Shown here piece by piece: positions 1 to 7,463 of a stretch of DNA of 8,984 nucleotides. The stretch lies in the NCBI GenBank assembly GCA_044867345.1, contig JBIOUU010000014.1:1-8984 (forward strand). Reading direction: 5' to 3'. The notes below the pieces were generated by a model that was given only the letters and a program-made list of their open reading frames with translations, was not told the DNA's origin and searched no databases. The position numbers and the translations under genes are program-made. Numbering within the stretch: position 1 is the first letter of the stretch; the number at the start of each line of letters is the position of its first letter. This stretch comes from AC-69 sp044867345. GTDB lineage: Bacteria > Actinomycetota > UBA4738 > HRBIN12.

Positions 1-41
1 GGCGCGGCCGCGCCGGCCGCCTGGCCCTCCCCCTGATCGAT

Positions 42-71
42 TTCTCGCTGGCGGGCGGACCGGGCTACTAT
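42..71 (+). promoter_or_regulatory. Candidate promoter of the coxSLM operon
   Basis: TACTAT at 66-71 resembles a -10 element, and a weak -35 candidate (TTCTCG, 42-47) lies 18 nt before it. Transcription would start near 78, giving a leader of about 32 nt that carries the ribosome site of coxS. The -35 match is poor, so this rests mainly on the -10 hexamer and its placement. A 14-bp GC palindrome at 1-14 and a frame-1 stop at 34-36 suggest that an upstream gene ends here, but its identity cannot be read. Confidence 0.35.
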
Positions 72-109
72 CCGACCCCTCAGCGGCTGTTGGCGAAAGG
101 GGGACGCGC

Positions 110-586
110 GTGGCGCGGGTCGAGGTCACCGTCAACGGGGCCAAGCGGGAGGCCGATGTCGAACCCCGCATGCTCCTCGTGTACTTCCTCCGGGAGACGC
201 TCGGGCTCACGGGCACCAACGTTGGATGCGACACCTCGTCCTGTGGCGCCTGCACGGTCCTGCTCGACGGCGAGTCGGTGAAGTCGTGCACGATGCTCGC
301 CGTCCAGGCCGACGGGCGCGAGGTGACGACGATCGAGGGCCTCGCGTCTGACGGAGAGCTCCACCCGCTCCAGGAGTCGTTCCACCGGAACCACGGCCTC
401 CAGTGCGGCTACTGCACGCCGGGGATGATCATGGCCGCCGTGAGCTACCTGGGGGAGAACCCGACGCCCACGGAAGAGGAGGTCCGGGAGTCGCTGGAGG
501 GCAACCTCTGCCGATGCACCGGATACCAGAACATCGTGAAGTCGATCCTGGACGCCGCCGGGCAGCTGAGCGGCACGAACGTGTAG
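110..586 (+). CDS. coxS: Molybdenum hydroxylase small subunit, 2x[2Fe-2S] (CoxS-like)
   Basis: Electron-transfer subunit of an aerobic CO dehydrogenase/xanthine dehydrogenase-type enzyme. It passes electrons from the Mo site to FAD in the cytoplasm. The 158-residue protein has the usual length and two domains. The N-terminal ferredoxin fold (about 1-75) carries the plant-type cluster ligands C40, C45, C48 and C60. The C-terminal helical domain (about 80-155) carries C99, C102, C134 and C136 in the CGYCTPG and CRCTGY motifs. All eight ligands are present. The GTG start at 110 is chosen because AAAGGGGG lies about 7 nt upstream and the protein then begins with the normal first beta strand (VEVTVNG). 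The reading frame is open further upstream, without family similarity there. It is the first gene of the operon, 12 nt ahead of coxL. Family assignment is firm, but the substrate is not. Confidence 0.96.
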   Translation: MARVEVTVNGAKREADVEPRMLLVYFLRETLGLTGTNVGCDTSSCGACTVLLDGESVKSCTMLAVQADGREVTTIEGLASDGELHPLQESFHRNHGLQCGYCTPGMIMAAVSYLGENPTPTEEEVRESLEGNLCRCTGYQNIVKSILDAAGQLSGTNV

Positions 587-598
587 GGGGAGAGCCAG

Positions 599-2968
599 AT
601 GGCGAAGACCGAATCGCGGGTGATCGGCACTCCCGTCCTTCGAAAGGAAGACCCGGAGCTCCTCACAGGGCAGGCCCGGTACACGGACGACCTGGCAATC
701 CCGGGGATGTTGTGGATGCATATCGTGCGCAGCCCGTACGCGCACGCGAAGATCGGCCGCGTCGATCTATCGAAGGCGCTCTCCATCCCGGGCGTGGTCG
801 CGGCCTTCTCCGGCCAGGACCTGGCCGAGGACTGGACAGGGGCGCTGCTCATGGCCTGGCCGGTGACCGAGGACATCAACAACCCACCGCACTGGCCTTT
901 GGCCAAGGACAAGGCCCGATTCCAAGGGGACGGCGTCGCCGTGGTGGTCGCGGAGACCCGAGCCCAGGCCGCCGACGCCGCGGAGGCGGTCGAGGTCGAA
1001 TACGAGCCCCTACCGGTGGCGGTCGACATGGAAGCCGCCATCGCGAGCGGCGCTCCACTGGTTCACGAGGAGTTCGGAACGAACAAGAGTTACACGTGGA
1101 CCCTGACCAATGGCGATGTGGACAAGGTGTTCGCCGAAGCTGCGGTCGTGGTCAAGGAGCGCTACGTCATCCAGCGACAGATCCCCACCGCGATCGAGAC
1201 CCGCTCGGTGCTGGCGGCCCCCAGCCCCGCTCAGGGGGACTTCACGCTGTGGACCTCGTCGCAGATCCCGCACATCGTCAAGGTGGCGATGACCCTCGGA
1301 CTGGGCATCCCAGAGTCCAAGCTCCGGGTGATCGCTCCCCGGGTCGGCGGCGGGTTCGGCTCGAAGCTTCAGGTCTATCCGGAGGAGATGTTGTCGCTCG
1401 CGCTGGCGAAGCGGCTGGGACGGCCGATCAAGTGGACGGAGACCCGCTCGGAGAACTACCTGGCGACCCATCACGGCCGGGACCAGATCCAGGACATGGA
1501 GCTGGCGGCGGACCAGGACGGCCGGATCCGTGGCTACCGGGCCCGGATCCTGGTGAACATGGGCGGCTACCTCATGATCATCACGCCCGGCACGCCGCTC
1601 CTCGGCGCGTTCGTGTACTGCGGCCCGTACGGCGGTGATGCGTACCAGGTCGAGTTCACCGGCGTGTTCACCAACACAGTCCCCACCGACGCCTATCGCG
1701 GCGCGGGTCGTCCCGAGGCCACCTACGCCATCGAGCGCGCCATCGAGGCGCTCGCCCGCAAGGTTGGCAAGGACCCGGTGGAGATCCGCCGGATGAACTT
1801 CCTCCAGCCGTTCACGGAGCCGACCGCCTCGCCCGGTGGGCTCCAGCTCGACTCGGGCAACTACGGGGAGACCCTGGACCAGGCGCTCGAGCTCCTCGGG
1901 TACGAGGACCTCCTGAAGGAGCAGCAGATCCGCCGAGAGCACGGTGAGAGCAGACAGATCGGGATCGGGTTCTCGACATACCTCGAGATGTGCGGGCTGG
2001 CCCCCTCCCGGGTGTTGGCAAGCCTTCGGTATGCCGCCGGCGGCTGGGACGCGGCGGAGATCCGGGTCTCGCCGACGGGGAAGGTGGTCGTGGCGGCCGG
2101 CACGAGCCCTCATGGCCAGGGGCACGCGACCACATTCGCGCAGATCGTCGCCGAGGACCTCGGGATCCCGATCGAGGACGTCGAGGTGACGTTCGGGGAT
2201 ACAGAGCTTTCACCCCTCGGGATGGACACGTACGGCAGCCGGAGCATCTCGGTCGGCGGGGTCGCGGTTCACCGGGCGGCGATGAAGGTCGTGGAGAAGG
2301 CCCGTAAGATCGCCGCCCACGAGCTCGAGGTGGCGGAGGACGACCTGGAGTTCGAGACGGGCACGTTCACGGTGAGAGGCGCGCCGGACAAAGCGAAGAC
2401 CATCCCGGAGATCGCCTTCGCCGCGTGGACGGCGCACAACCTCCCCGATGGTCTCGAGCCGAACCTCGAGTCCTCGGCCGCCTACGACCCGCAGAACTTC
2501 GTGTTCCCGTACGGGGCGCACATCTGCGCGGTCGAGGTGGACACCGAGACCGGCGAGGTCGGAGTGCTGAAGTACGTCGCCGTCGACGACGTCGGGCGGA
2601 TCATCAATCCGCAGATCGTCGACGGTCAGGTCCAGGGCGGCGTAATCCAGGGCATCGCCGAGGCCCTCTTCGAAGAGGCCATCTACGACGAGAACGGGAC
2701 CCTCCTGACCGGAACGCTCACGAACTACGAGGTCCCGGCGGCCTCCGAGGTGCCGTCGATCACGCTCGGCCGATCGGAGACGTGGTCCACGACGAACGAG
2801 CTCGGAGTGAAAGGGGTCGGCGAGACCGGCACGATCGCGTCGCCCCCCGCCGTGATCAACGCCGTGATCGACGCGCTCTCGCATCTGGGGGTCACCGACC
2901 TCGAGCGGCCGGCCACGCCGGAGCGCGTGTGGAGAGCCATCCGTGAAGCCAGAGGAGGTGCGGCATGA
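599..2968 (+). CDS. coxL: Molybdenum hydroxylase large subunit, form II CoxL-like
   Basis: Catalytic subunit that binds molybdopterin-cytosine dinucleotide, by family knowledge. At 789 residues it matches the family length. The N-terminal a/b-hammerhead domain (about 20-130) is followed by Mo-binding domains. Visible motifs are Q222 in SSQ, GGGFG at 250-254, the active-site loop AYRGAGR at 365-371, GTSPHGQGH from 501, and the likely catalytic glutamate E742 in GVGET. Proven CO dehydrogenases (form I) carry AYxCSFR, whose Cys binds Cu. That Cys is absent here, which places the protein in form II (BMS), where CO oxidation is disputed and other aldehyde, purine or aromatic N-heterocycle substrates are possible. 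The ATG at 599 has GGGGGAGAG just upstream. The gene ends in an ATGA overlap with coxM, implying translational coupling. Many databases would simply say 'xanthine dehydrogenase family protein molybdopterin-binding subunit'. Confidence 0.95.
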   Translation: MAKTESRVIGTPVLRKEDPELLTGQARYTDDLAIPGMLWMHIVRSPYAHAKIGRVDLSKALSIPGVVAAFSGQDLAEDWTGALLMAWPVTEDINNPPHWPLAKDKARFQGDGVAVVVAETRAQAADAAEAVEVEYEPLPVAVDMEAAIASGAPLVHEEFGTNKSYTWTLTNGDVDKVFAEAAVVVKERYVIQRQIPTAIETRSVLAAPSPAQGDFTLWTSSQIPHIVKVAMTLGLGIPESKLRVIAPRVGGGFGSKLQVYPEEMLSLALAKRLGRPIKWTETRSENYLATHHGRDQIQDMELAADQDGRIRGYRARILVNMGGYLMIITPGTPLLGAFVYCGPYGGDAYQVEFTGVFTNTVPTDAYRGAGRPEATYAIERAIEALARKVGKDPVEIRRMNFLQPFTEPTASPGGLQLDSGNYGETLDQALELLGYEDLLKEQQIRREHGESRQIGIGFSTYLEMCGLAPSRVLASLRYAAGGWDAAEIRVSPTGKVVVAAGTSPHGQGHATTFAQIVAEDLGIPIEDVEVTFGDTELSPLGMDTYGSRSISVGGVAVHRAAMKVVEKARKIAAHELEVAEDDLEFETGTFTVRGAPDKAKTIPEIAFAAWTAHNLPDGLEPNLESSAAYDPQNFVFPYGAHICAVEVDTETGEVGVLKYVAVDDVGRIINPQIVDGQVQGGVIQGIAEALFEEAIYDENGTLLTGTLTNYEVPAASEVPSITLGRSETWSTTNELGVKGVGETGTIASPPAVINAVIDALSHLGVTDLERPATPERVWRAIREARGGAA

Positions 2969-3795
2969 TCCCGGCACCCTTCGACTACGCCCGGGCCGAG
3001 TCGGTGGACCACGCGATCGAGCTCCTCTCGGGCAACGACGAGGCGAAGATCATCGCCGGCGGCCACTCGCTCCTGCCGCTGATGCGACTCCGCCTGGCCA
3101 GGCCGGCCATGCTGGTTGATATCGCTCGGATCGGCGACCTCGGATACATCCGCCAGGACGGCACGCAGGTCGCTATCGGTGCCCTGGCCCGGCACCACGA
3201 CGTGGCCAACAGCGAGGCGCTCCGGGAGCTGGCGCCGATCGTGGCGTACGCGGCGAGCCTGATCGGTGACCCCCAGGTCCGGCACCTCGGGACGATCGGC
3301 GGTTCGTGCGCGCACGCGGACCCCGCCTCGGACATGCCTACGGTGCTCCTGGCCCTCGGAGCCGAGCTCGTCGTCCGGGGTCCGAAGGGGACGTCGCGAA
3401 CCGTGACGGCAGTCGACTTCTTCAAGGGCCTGTTCCAGCCCGACCTGGCAACGAACGAGGTACTTGCGGAGATCCGGATCCCGAAGACCACCGGGCGCGG
3501 ATGGAGCTACCTGAAGTTCCATCGCCGGGCCCAGGACTGGGCCATGGTCGGGGTGGCCGCCCTGGCCGGGAACGGGGCCCGTCCCGCCGTGGCCCTCACG
3601 AACATGGGCGAACGGCCCCTGCGCGCCCCCGGCGTGGAGGAAGCCCTGGCCGGGGGCGCGGATCCGGCCACCGCGGCCCAGCGAGCCGACGAGGGCACCA
3701 GCCCGCCGTCGGACACGTTCGGCAGCGCGGAATACCGCAGGGAGCTGTCGAAGGTGCTCGTGCGCAGGGCCCTCGAGGAAGCCATGTCCCGGTAG
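2965..3795 (+). CDS. coxM: Molybdenum hydroxylase FAD-binding medium subunit (CoxM-like)
   Basis: Flavoprotein subunit that accepts electrons from the FeS subunit and hands them to the acceptor (respiratory chain in CO dehydrogenases). The 276-residue length is typical. The N-terminal FAD_binding_5 domain shows the two pyrophosphate-binding motifs AGGHS (31-35) and TIGGS (110-114), the latter followed by CAHADPASDMP. A C-terminal CO_deh_flav_C domain (about 175-275) follows, with YLKFHRRAQDWAMVGVAA at its beginning. The start codon overlaps the coxL stop by 4 nt (ATGA) and has an excellent ribosome site, AGAGGAGGTG, at 2951-2960. Being the third gene (S-L-M order, not M-S-L) agrees with the form II motif in CoxL. 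No terminator-like hairpin follows the stop. Confidence 0.95.
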   Translation: MIPAPFDYARAESVDHAIELLSGNDEAKIIAGGHSLLPLMRLRLARPAMLVDIARIGDLGYIRQDGTQVAIGALARHHDVANSEALRELAPIVAYAASLIGDPQVRHLGTIGGSCAHADPASDMPTVLLALGAELVVRGPKGTSRTVTAVDFFKGLFQPDLATNEVLAEIRIPKTTGRGWSYLKFHRRAQDWAMVGVAALAGNGARPAVALTNMGERPLRAPGVEEALAGGADPATAAQRADEGTSPPSDTFGSAEYRRELSKVLVRRALEEAMSR

Positions 3796-3808
3796 GCGAG
3801 CAAAGCCT

Positions 3809-3838
3809 TTGACGCTTGGCCGCTCGTCTGCCTAGATG
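3809..3838 (+). promoter_or_regulatory. Promoter for leaderless mscS mRNA
   Basis: TTGACG (3809-3814) and TAGATG (3833-3838) are separated by 18 nt in the 49-nt gap after coxM. The ATG at 3845 begins 6 nt after the -10 hexamer, about where transcription should start, so the mRNA would be leaderless. No purine-rich ribosome site precedes the start, which agrees with that reading. The promoter would uncouple the channel gene from the cox operon. Confidence 0.6.
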
Positions 3839-3844
3839 GTGGCT

Positions 3845-4732
3845 ATGCCGCCCCTGGCCGCACCACGGTTCCACTTCGAACGTTGGTTCGACGACAACGG
3901 CGTGCGGATCATCACCATCCTGGTCACCGCCCTCGTGGTGACGGTCGTGACCCGGTTCCTGGTTCGGCGGTTCCGCCGCAAGCTCGAGGGCAAGCCAAGC
4001 CTGACCCAGGAGCTGAACCTCCAGCGGGCCACCACCCTCACGCATGCCCTCTCCACCGCCGTCGTGGTCGTGATCTGGACACTCGCGTTCCTGCTGATCC
4101 TGGGGACGCTCGACGTGAACCTGGCGCCGTTCCTGGCCAGCGCGGGCGTCGCCGGGGTCGCGCTCGGGTTCGGAGCGCAAAGCGTCGTCAAGGACACCCT
4201 GTCGGGGTTCTTCATCCTGCTCGAGAACCAGTTCGGCGTGGGGGACGTGATCGAGGTCCTGACCACCGCCGGCCCGATCTCGGGCAAGGTCGAGGACCTC
4301 TCGCTCCGGGTCACCACCCTCCGGGCTTTCGACGGGACCCTGCACGTCGTTCCGAACGGCAACATCCAGGTCGTCTCCAACAAGTCGCGTGGGTGGGCGA
4401 GAGCCATCGTCGACGTCCGGGTTGCCTACGGGGAGGACGTGGATCGGGTCCGTGAGGTCCTCGAGGAGCTGTTCGAGGAGATCCGCAAGGACTCGGTCCT
4501 CAAGGACTGGATCATGGAAGGGCCGAGCATCCTCGGCGTGGAGAGCCTGGCCGACTACGCACTCGTGGTCCGGGTGGTTGCGGACACCAGGCCCTCCAAG
4601 CGGTGGGACGCCGAGCGCCGCCTTCGGGAGCGCATCACCCGCCGCCTGTCCGAGCGCGGGGTCCGCGTGCCGTTCCCTCCGACCGTCTCACCGAGGCCGG
4701 GCGACGCCTCCGCCACGGGCTCCCTCCCCTAG
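3845..4732 (+). CDS. MscS-family small-conductance mechanosensitive channel
   Basis: Membrane channel that opens on membrane tension, typically protecting against osmotic downshock. The 295-residue protein is close to the E. coli MscS length. Hydrophobic helices are visible at about 20-40 and 68-89. The pore helix region begins at about 94 (NLAPFLASAGVAGVALGFGAQ) and continues into SVVKDTLSGFFILLENQFGVGDVIEV, the most conserved stretch of the family. The cytoplasmic beta domain contains LRAFDGTLHVVPNG (normally R.-DG--..IPNG), and an alpha/beta domain follows. The C-terminal tail is proline-rich and probably disordered. I place the start at 3845 because the earlier in-frame ATG (3836) lies inside the -10 hexamer; the longer form would have 298 residues. 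It is not functionally linked to the cox genes as far as can be seen. Confidence 0.92.
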   Translation: MPPLAAPRFHFERWFDDNGVRIITILVTALVVTVVTRFLVRRFRRKLEGKPSLTQELNLQRATTLTHALSTAVVVVIWTLAFLLILGTLDVNLAPFLASAGVAGVALGFGAQSVVKDTLSGFFILLENQFGVGDVIEVLTTAGPISGKVEDLSLRVTTLRAFDGTLHVVPNGNIQVVSNKSRGWARAIVDVRVAYGEDVDRVREVLEELFEEIRKDSVLKDWIMEGPSILGVESLADYALVVRVVADTRPSKRWDAERRLRERITRRLSERGVRVPFPPTVSPRPGDASATGSLP

Positions 4733-4817
4733 GGGCGACGCCTGCCCCACCGGTAACCCTCCGGGCATATCGAGGTTCCCCTTTCCGTTTACGAGGTCGA
4801 GAATCGCAATGAACCTT

Positions 4818-4826
4818 GGAAGGAGA
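4818..4826 (+). promoter_or_regulatory. Ribosome binding site deciding the doxX-like start
   Basis: GGAAGGAGA lies 9 nt before the ATG at 4836, whereas the earlier in-frame ATG at 4809 lies upstream of this site and has no comparable sequence before it. This supports the shorter protein beginning MSIGF. Confidence 0.7.
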
Positions 4827-4835
4827 TGGAGAACC

Positions 4836-5369
4836 ATGTCCATCGGGTTTTTGCTCTTGCGACTCGTGGTCGGACTTCTGCTCGTGGGCCACGGCACGCA
4901 GAAGCTGTTCGGATGGTTCGGCGGTGGCGGCCTCGACGGGACCGCCCGCAGTTTCGAATCCCTGGGGTACCGGCCCGGAAGGGTCATGGCCATCGTGAGT
5001 GGGGGGTCAGAAACGCTGGGCGGGCTGTCGCTCGCGCTCGGGTTCCTCACCCCGCTCGGGGCGGCGGCCATCATCGGCGCAATGCTGAACGCCATCGTGA
5101 GCGTGCACCTGCCGAAGGGGGTCTGGAACACCAAGGGCGGGTTGGAGTTCCCCCTGACGAACGCGACGGTGGCGGCGGCCGTGGCGTTCACCGGACCGGG
5201 CAGGTATTCGATCGACCACGCCATCGGGTTCGAGCCCGGGCACGTCGTCTCGGGGTCCTTCGCCCTCCTGCTCGGTTTGTTGGTGGGCATCATCGTCTTC
5301 GCCTCGCGGAGGCCGCCCCAGGAGAAGGCGGTCACCACCGCCCCAACGAACCAGACGCGCGCCGCCTGA
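4836..5369 (+). CDS. DoxX family membrane protein
   Basis: Small integral membrane protein of 177 residues. The N-terminal helix runs into the family hallmark RLVVGLLLVGHGTQKLFGWFGG (about 9-30). Further hydrophobic stretches follow at about 50-93, in the AT(V/A)AAAVAF region, and at the C-terminus just before a charged, Thr-rich tail (RRPPQEKAVTT...), giving roughly four membrane segments. DoxX proteins are named after a thiosulfate:quinone oxidoreductase subunit of Acidianus, but most bacterial members have no assigned reaction. Some are linked to redox stress or thiol homeostasis. The start at 4836 is set by a strong ribosome site; 4809 would add nine residues. The gene is 103 nt after the channel stop and ends just before a strong hairpin. 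Function beyond family membership is unknown. Confidence 0.88.
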   Translation: MSIGFLLLRLVVGLLLVGHGTQKLFGWFGGGGLDGTARSFESLGYRPGRVMAIVSGGSETLGGLSLALGFLTPLGAAAIIGAMLNAIVSVHLPKGVWNTKGGLEFPLTNATVAAAVAFTGPGRYSIDHAIGFEPGHVVSGSFALLLGLLVGIIVFASRRPPQEKAVTTAPTNQTRAA

Positions 5370-5387
5370 GCGGCCGCGATGCGGCGA

Positions 5388-5412
5388 CTCCCGCCGCGAC
5401 CCGCGGCGGGAG
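5388..5412. terminator. Perfect 11-bp GC-rich hairpin after doxX (terminator or moxR operator)
   Basis: CTCCCGCCGCG (5388-5398) and CGCGGCGGGAG (5402-5412) are perfect reverse complements with a 3-nt loop. The hairpin begins 18 nt after the doxX stop, as expected for a terminator, but no T-run follows. Its right edge ends 4 nt before the -10 hexamer of moxR, so it covers the -35 region of that promoter and could equally be a protein-binding dyad. The sequence does not decide between the two. Confidence 0.45.
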
Positions 5413-5416
5413 CCGG

Positions 5417-5422
5417 TACGCT
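5417..5422 (+). promoter_or_regulatory. -10 element of leaderless moxR/coxD-like mRNA
   Basis: TACGCT lies exactly 6 nt before the GTG at 5429, the same spacing seen for the mscS and dioxygenase genes. No ribosome site precedes the GTG. No recognisable -35 exists, because the expected place is inside the 5388-5412 inverted repeat. Confidence 0.5.
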
Positions 5423-5428
5423 GGACCC

Positions 5429-6313
5429 GTGACGGGCACGCGGTCGTTCGACTCGGTCCAAGATCTGCAAGCAGGGCTCCGCGGGACGAGCTATCTGGCG
5501 GACCGCGGGCTGGCCACGGCGATCTACCTGGCCGTGTCGCTGGACAAGCCGCTGCTGCTCGAGGGCGAGGCCGGCGTGGGCAAGACCGAGGTGGCCAAGG
5601 CGCTCGCGTCGCTGCTTTCGCGCGAGCTGATCCGGCTCCAGTGCTACGAGGGCATCGACGCGTCCCAGGCGCTCTACGAGTGGAACTACTCGCGCCAGCT
5701 GATCGCCGTTCGTGCTATGCAGGACGGGACGGCGGAGACCCACGTGGAGGACCTGTTCGGGCCGGAGTACCTGGTCGAGCGGCCGCTCCTCGCCGCGATC
5801 CGCTCGGGCTCCAAGGCGGTGCTCCTGGTGGACGAACTCGATCGAGCCGACGACGAGTTCGAGGCGTTCCTGCTCGAGATCCTGTCCGAGTTCGCCGTGA
5901 CCATCCCGGAGATCGGGCGGGTGGCGGCGGAGGAGCCGCCGGCGGTCGTCGTCACCTCCAATCGGACCCGCGAGCTGCACGACGCCCTGAAGCGCCGGTG
6001 CCTCTACCACTGGATCGACCACCCCTCGCTCGAGCGCGAGGTCGAGATCGTCCGAACGCGCGCGCCTGGCGTGTCGGAGACCATCGCCCACGACGTGGCC
6101 CGGGCCGTGGCTCGTCTTCGATCCCTGGACGTGGCCAAGCGTCCGGGGGTGGCGGAGACGATCGATTGGGCGAACGCGTTGTCGTTCCTCGGCGTCGAGC
6201 GCCTGGACGAGGGCACCGCCAGGGAGACGCTGGGCGCGGTGCTGAAGGATCACGAGGACCAGGAGCTGGCCGAGTCTCGCATCGCCGAGGTGGTCGGCGA
6301 CGTCGACGGCTAG
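5429..6313 (+). CDS. MoxR-family AAA+ ATPase (CoxD-like)
   Basis: AAA+ chaperone-type ATPase of 294 residues, about the length of CoxD. In Oligotropha, CoxD works with VWA proteins to mature the Mo/Cu site of CO dehydrogenase. Motifs seen are Walker A GEAGVGKT at 46-53, Walker B LLVDELD at 132-138, sensor 1 TSN at 176-178, and the arginine-finger-like ALKRRC soon after. The C-terminal lid domain follows (about 205-290). The GTG start at 5429 is preferred because homologous sequence begins there and a -10 hexamer sits 6 nt upstream; the open frame extends upstream only through the doxX gene. It is followed by a VWA gene, the usual partner. With coxSLM in the same window, a maturation role for that enzyme is a good inference. 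A general MoxR role cannot be excluded. Confidence 0.93.
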   Translation: MTGTRSFDSVQDLQAGLRGTSYLADRGLATAIYLAVSLDKPLLLEGEAGVGKTEVAKALASLLSRELIRLQCYEGIDASQALYEWNYSRQLIAVRAMQDGTAETHVEDLFGPEYLVERPLLAAIRSGSKAVLLVDELDRADDEFEAFLLEILSEFAVTIPEIGRVAAEEPPAVVVTSNRTRELHDALKRRCLYHWIDHPSLEREVEIVRTRAPGVSETIAHDVARAVARLRSLDVAKRPGVAETIDWANALSFLGVERLDEGTARETLGAVLKDHEDQELAESRIAEVVGDVDG

Positions 6314-6479
6314 GCCCGGGGCCCCCCAGGGCTTCGATCGACTGATCGGGTTCGGCCGTGATCTGCGGCGGCGAGGCCTACCCGTCGGCACCGGCCGGAT
6401 CATCACGTTCTGCCGGGCCGCGGCGGCGCTCCTGCCCCTCCGGCGCGAGGACCTGTACTGGGCGGCCAGGGCATCGCTG

Positions 6480-7463
6480 GTGTCCAGGCCCGAGGATCTC
6501 GAGGCGTTCGACCTCGCATTCGAGGAGTACTTCGGGGCGGCCGGCCTTCCGCCGATCGCCCACCTGGTGGTGCCGGGCGCACCCGCATCCGCTCGTGAGA
6601 CGCCCTCGGCCGATGCACTGGCGGCGGCGGGCCTGGTCGCCGCGAGGTGGCGAGCTGCCGGCCAGGCCGAGGAGCCCGAGGGAGACGCGGCGCTTCGCGT
6701 CGTGGCCAGCGCGGTGGAGGTGCTCAGGGAGAAGTCCTTCGCCGACCTCTCCGAGGAGGAGCGCCGGCGCGTCGCTCACCTCATCCGGCGCCTCGCGGTG
6801 ACGGCCCCGGCGCGCACGACCCGCCGCCTTCGCCCTTCTCCGTCGGGGGATCGGTTCGACATGCGGCGGACGCTGCGGAGGTCCCTTCGGACCGAGGGCG
6901 AGCCGTTCCACCGGGCCTGGCGGGGCCGTGGCAGCAAGAGCCGGCCGCTCCTCCTGATCCTCGACGTGTCGGGGTCGATGGGTCCGTACTCCCGGGCCCT
7001 GATGCAGTTCGCGTTCGCCGCCATGGCGGCGGGACGCAGGGTGGAGGTGTTCTGCTTCGGGACCAGGCTCACTCGCGTCACTCGCTCGCTCCGCACGAAG
7101 GACCCGGACCGGGCGCTGCGGGAGGTGGGGAGGCTCGTCGCGGATTGGGAGGGTGGCACGAGGATCGGACCGTCGATCAAGCAGCTGCTCGATCGGTGGA
7201 GCCAGCGCACCGCGCTCAGGGGCTCGATCGCCGTGATCTGCTCTGACGGCCTGGAACGGGGGGACCCGGACCTGTTGCGCCAGCAGATGGCCCGGCTTCG
7301 CCGGTTGGTCCACCGCATCGTGTGGGTCAACCCACTGAAGGGGAGCCCCCGGTACGAGCCGCTCGCACGAGGGATGGCCGCGGCGCTTCCCTCGATCGAC
7401 GTGTTCCTCCCCGGCCACAACCTCGAGAGCCTGGAGGAGCTGTCGCTGGTCCTCGCCGGCTGA
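6480..7463 (+). CDS. VWA domain protein, CoxE-like; true N-terminus probably upstream
   Basis: Von Willebrand factor A protein, partner of the preceding AAA+ ATPase and probably part of the Mo-enzyme maturation complex in the cytoplasm. From GTG 6480 it has 327 residues. The C-terminal VWA domain (about 157-325) has a complete metal-ion-dependent adhesion site: DVSGS at 162-166, T227 in GGTRIG, and D256 in CSDG. The region before it (DUF-like CoxE N-domain) is Arg-rich and includes SFADLSEEERRR. Family-like sequence clearly continues upstream in the same frame to about 6333 (FDRLIGFGRDLRRRGLPV...REDLYWAARASLV), adding about 46-50 residues. That stretch has no ATG, GTG or TTG, and CTG at 6342 is the only near-start. 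The listed start is therefore the first conventional codon and not a confident biological start. The gap from moxR is 166 nt as listed, or about 28 nt if extended. Confidence 0.88.
   Translation: MSRPEDLEAFDLAFEEYFGAAGLPPIAHLVVPGAPASARETPSADALAAAGLVAARWRAAGQAEEPEGDAALRVVASAVEVLREKSFADLSEEERRRVAHLIRRLAVTAPARTTRRLRPSPSGDRFDMRRTLRRSLRTEGEPFHRAWRGRGSKSRPLLLILDVSGSMGPYSRALMQFAFAAMAAGRRVEVFCFGTRLTRVTRSLRTKDPDRALREVGRLVADWEGGTRIGPSIKQLLDRWSQRTALRGSIAVICSDGLERGDPDLLRQQMARLRRLVHRIVWVNPLKGSPRYEPLARGMAAALPSIDVFLPGHNLESLEELSLVLAG

Noticed and set aside
1..36. Possible C-terminal end of an upstream gene (frame 1, stop at 34-36), and a 14-bp palindrome at 1-14
   Set aside because: Only 11 low-complexity codons (Ala/Pro) are visible, too little to support a gene; the palindrome is simple GC repetition.
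1010..2125. 371-codon minus-strand frame inside coxL
   Set aside because: Antisense shadow of coxL; no recognisable domain, and the + strand motifs are continuous through it.
4726..4735. CCCCTAGGGG palindrome over the mscS stop codon
   Set aside because: Ten bp with no loop or T-run; probably chance in GC-rich sequence containing a TAG stop.
4699..4743. Direct repeat GGGCGACGCCT at 4699-4709 and 4733-4743 around the mscS stop
   Set aside because: Only 11 bp, GC-rich, two copies; no target duplication or mobile element between them.
4688..6406. 572-codon open frame on the minus strand
   Set aside because: It lies opposite doxX and moxR, whose + strand products carry complete family motifs. 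Its Arg/Pro/Gly-rich product looks like the usual antisense shadow of high-GC codon use.
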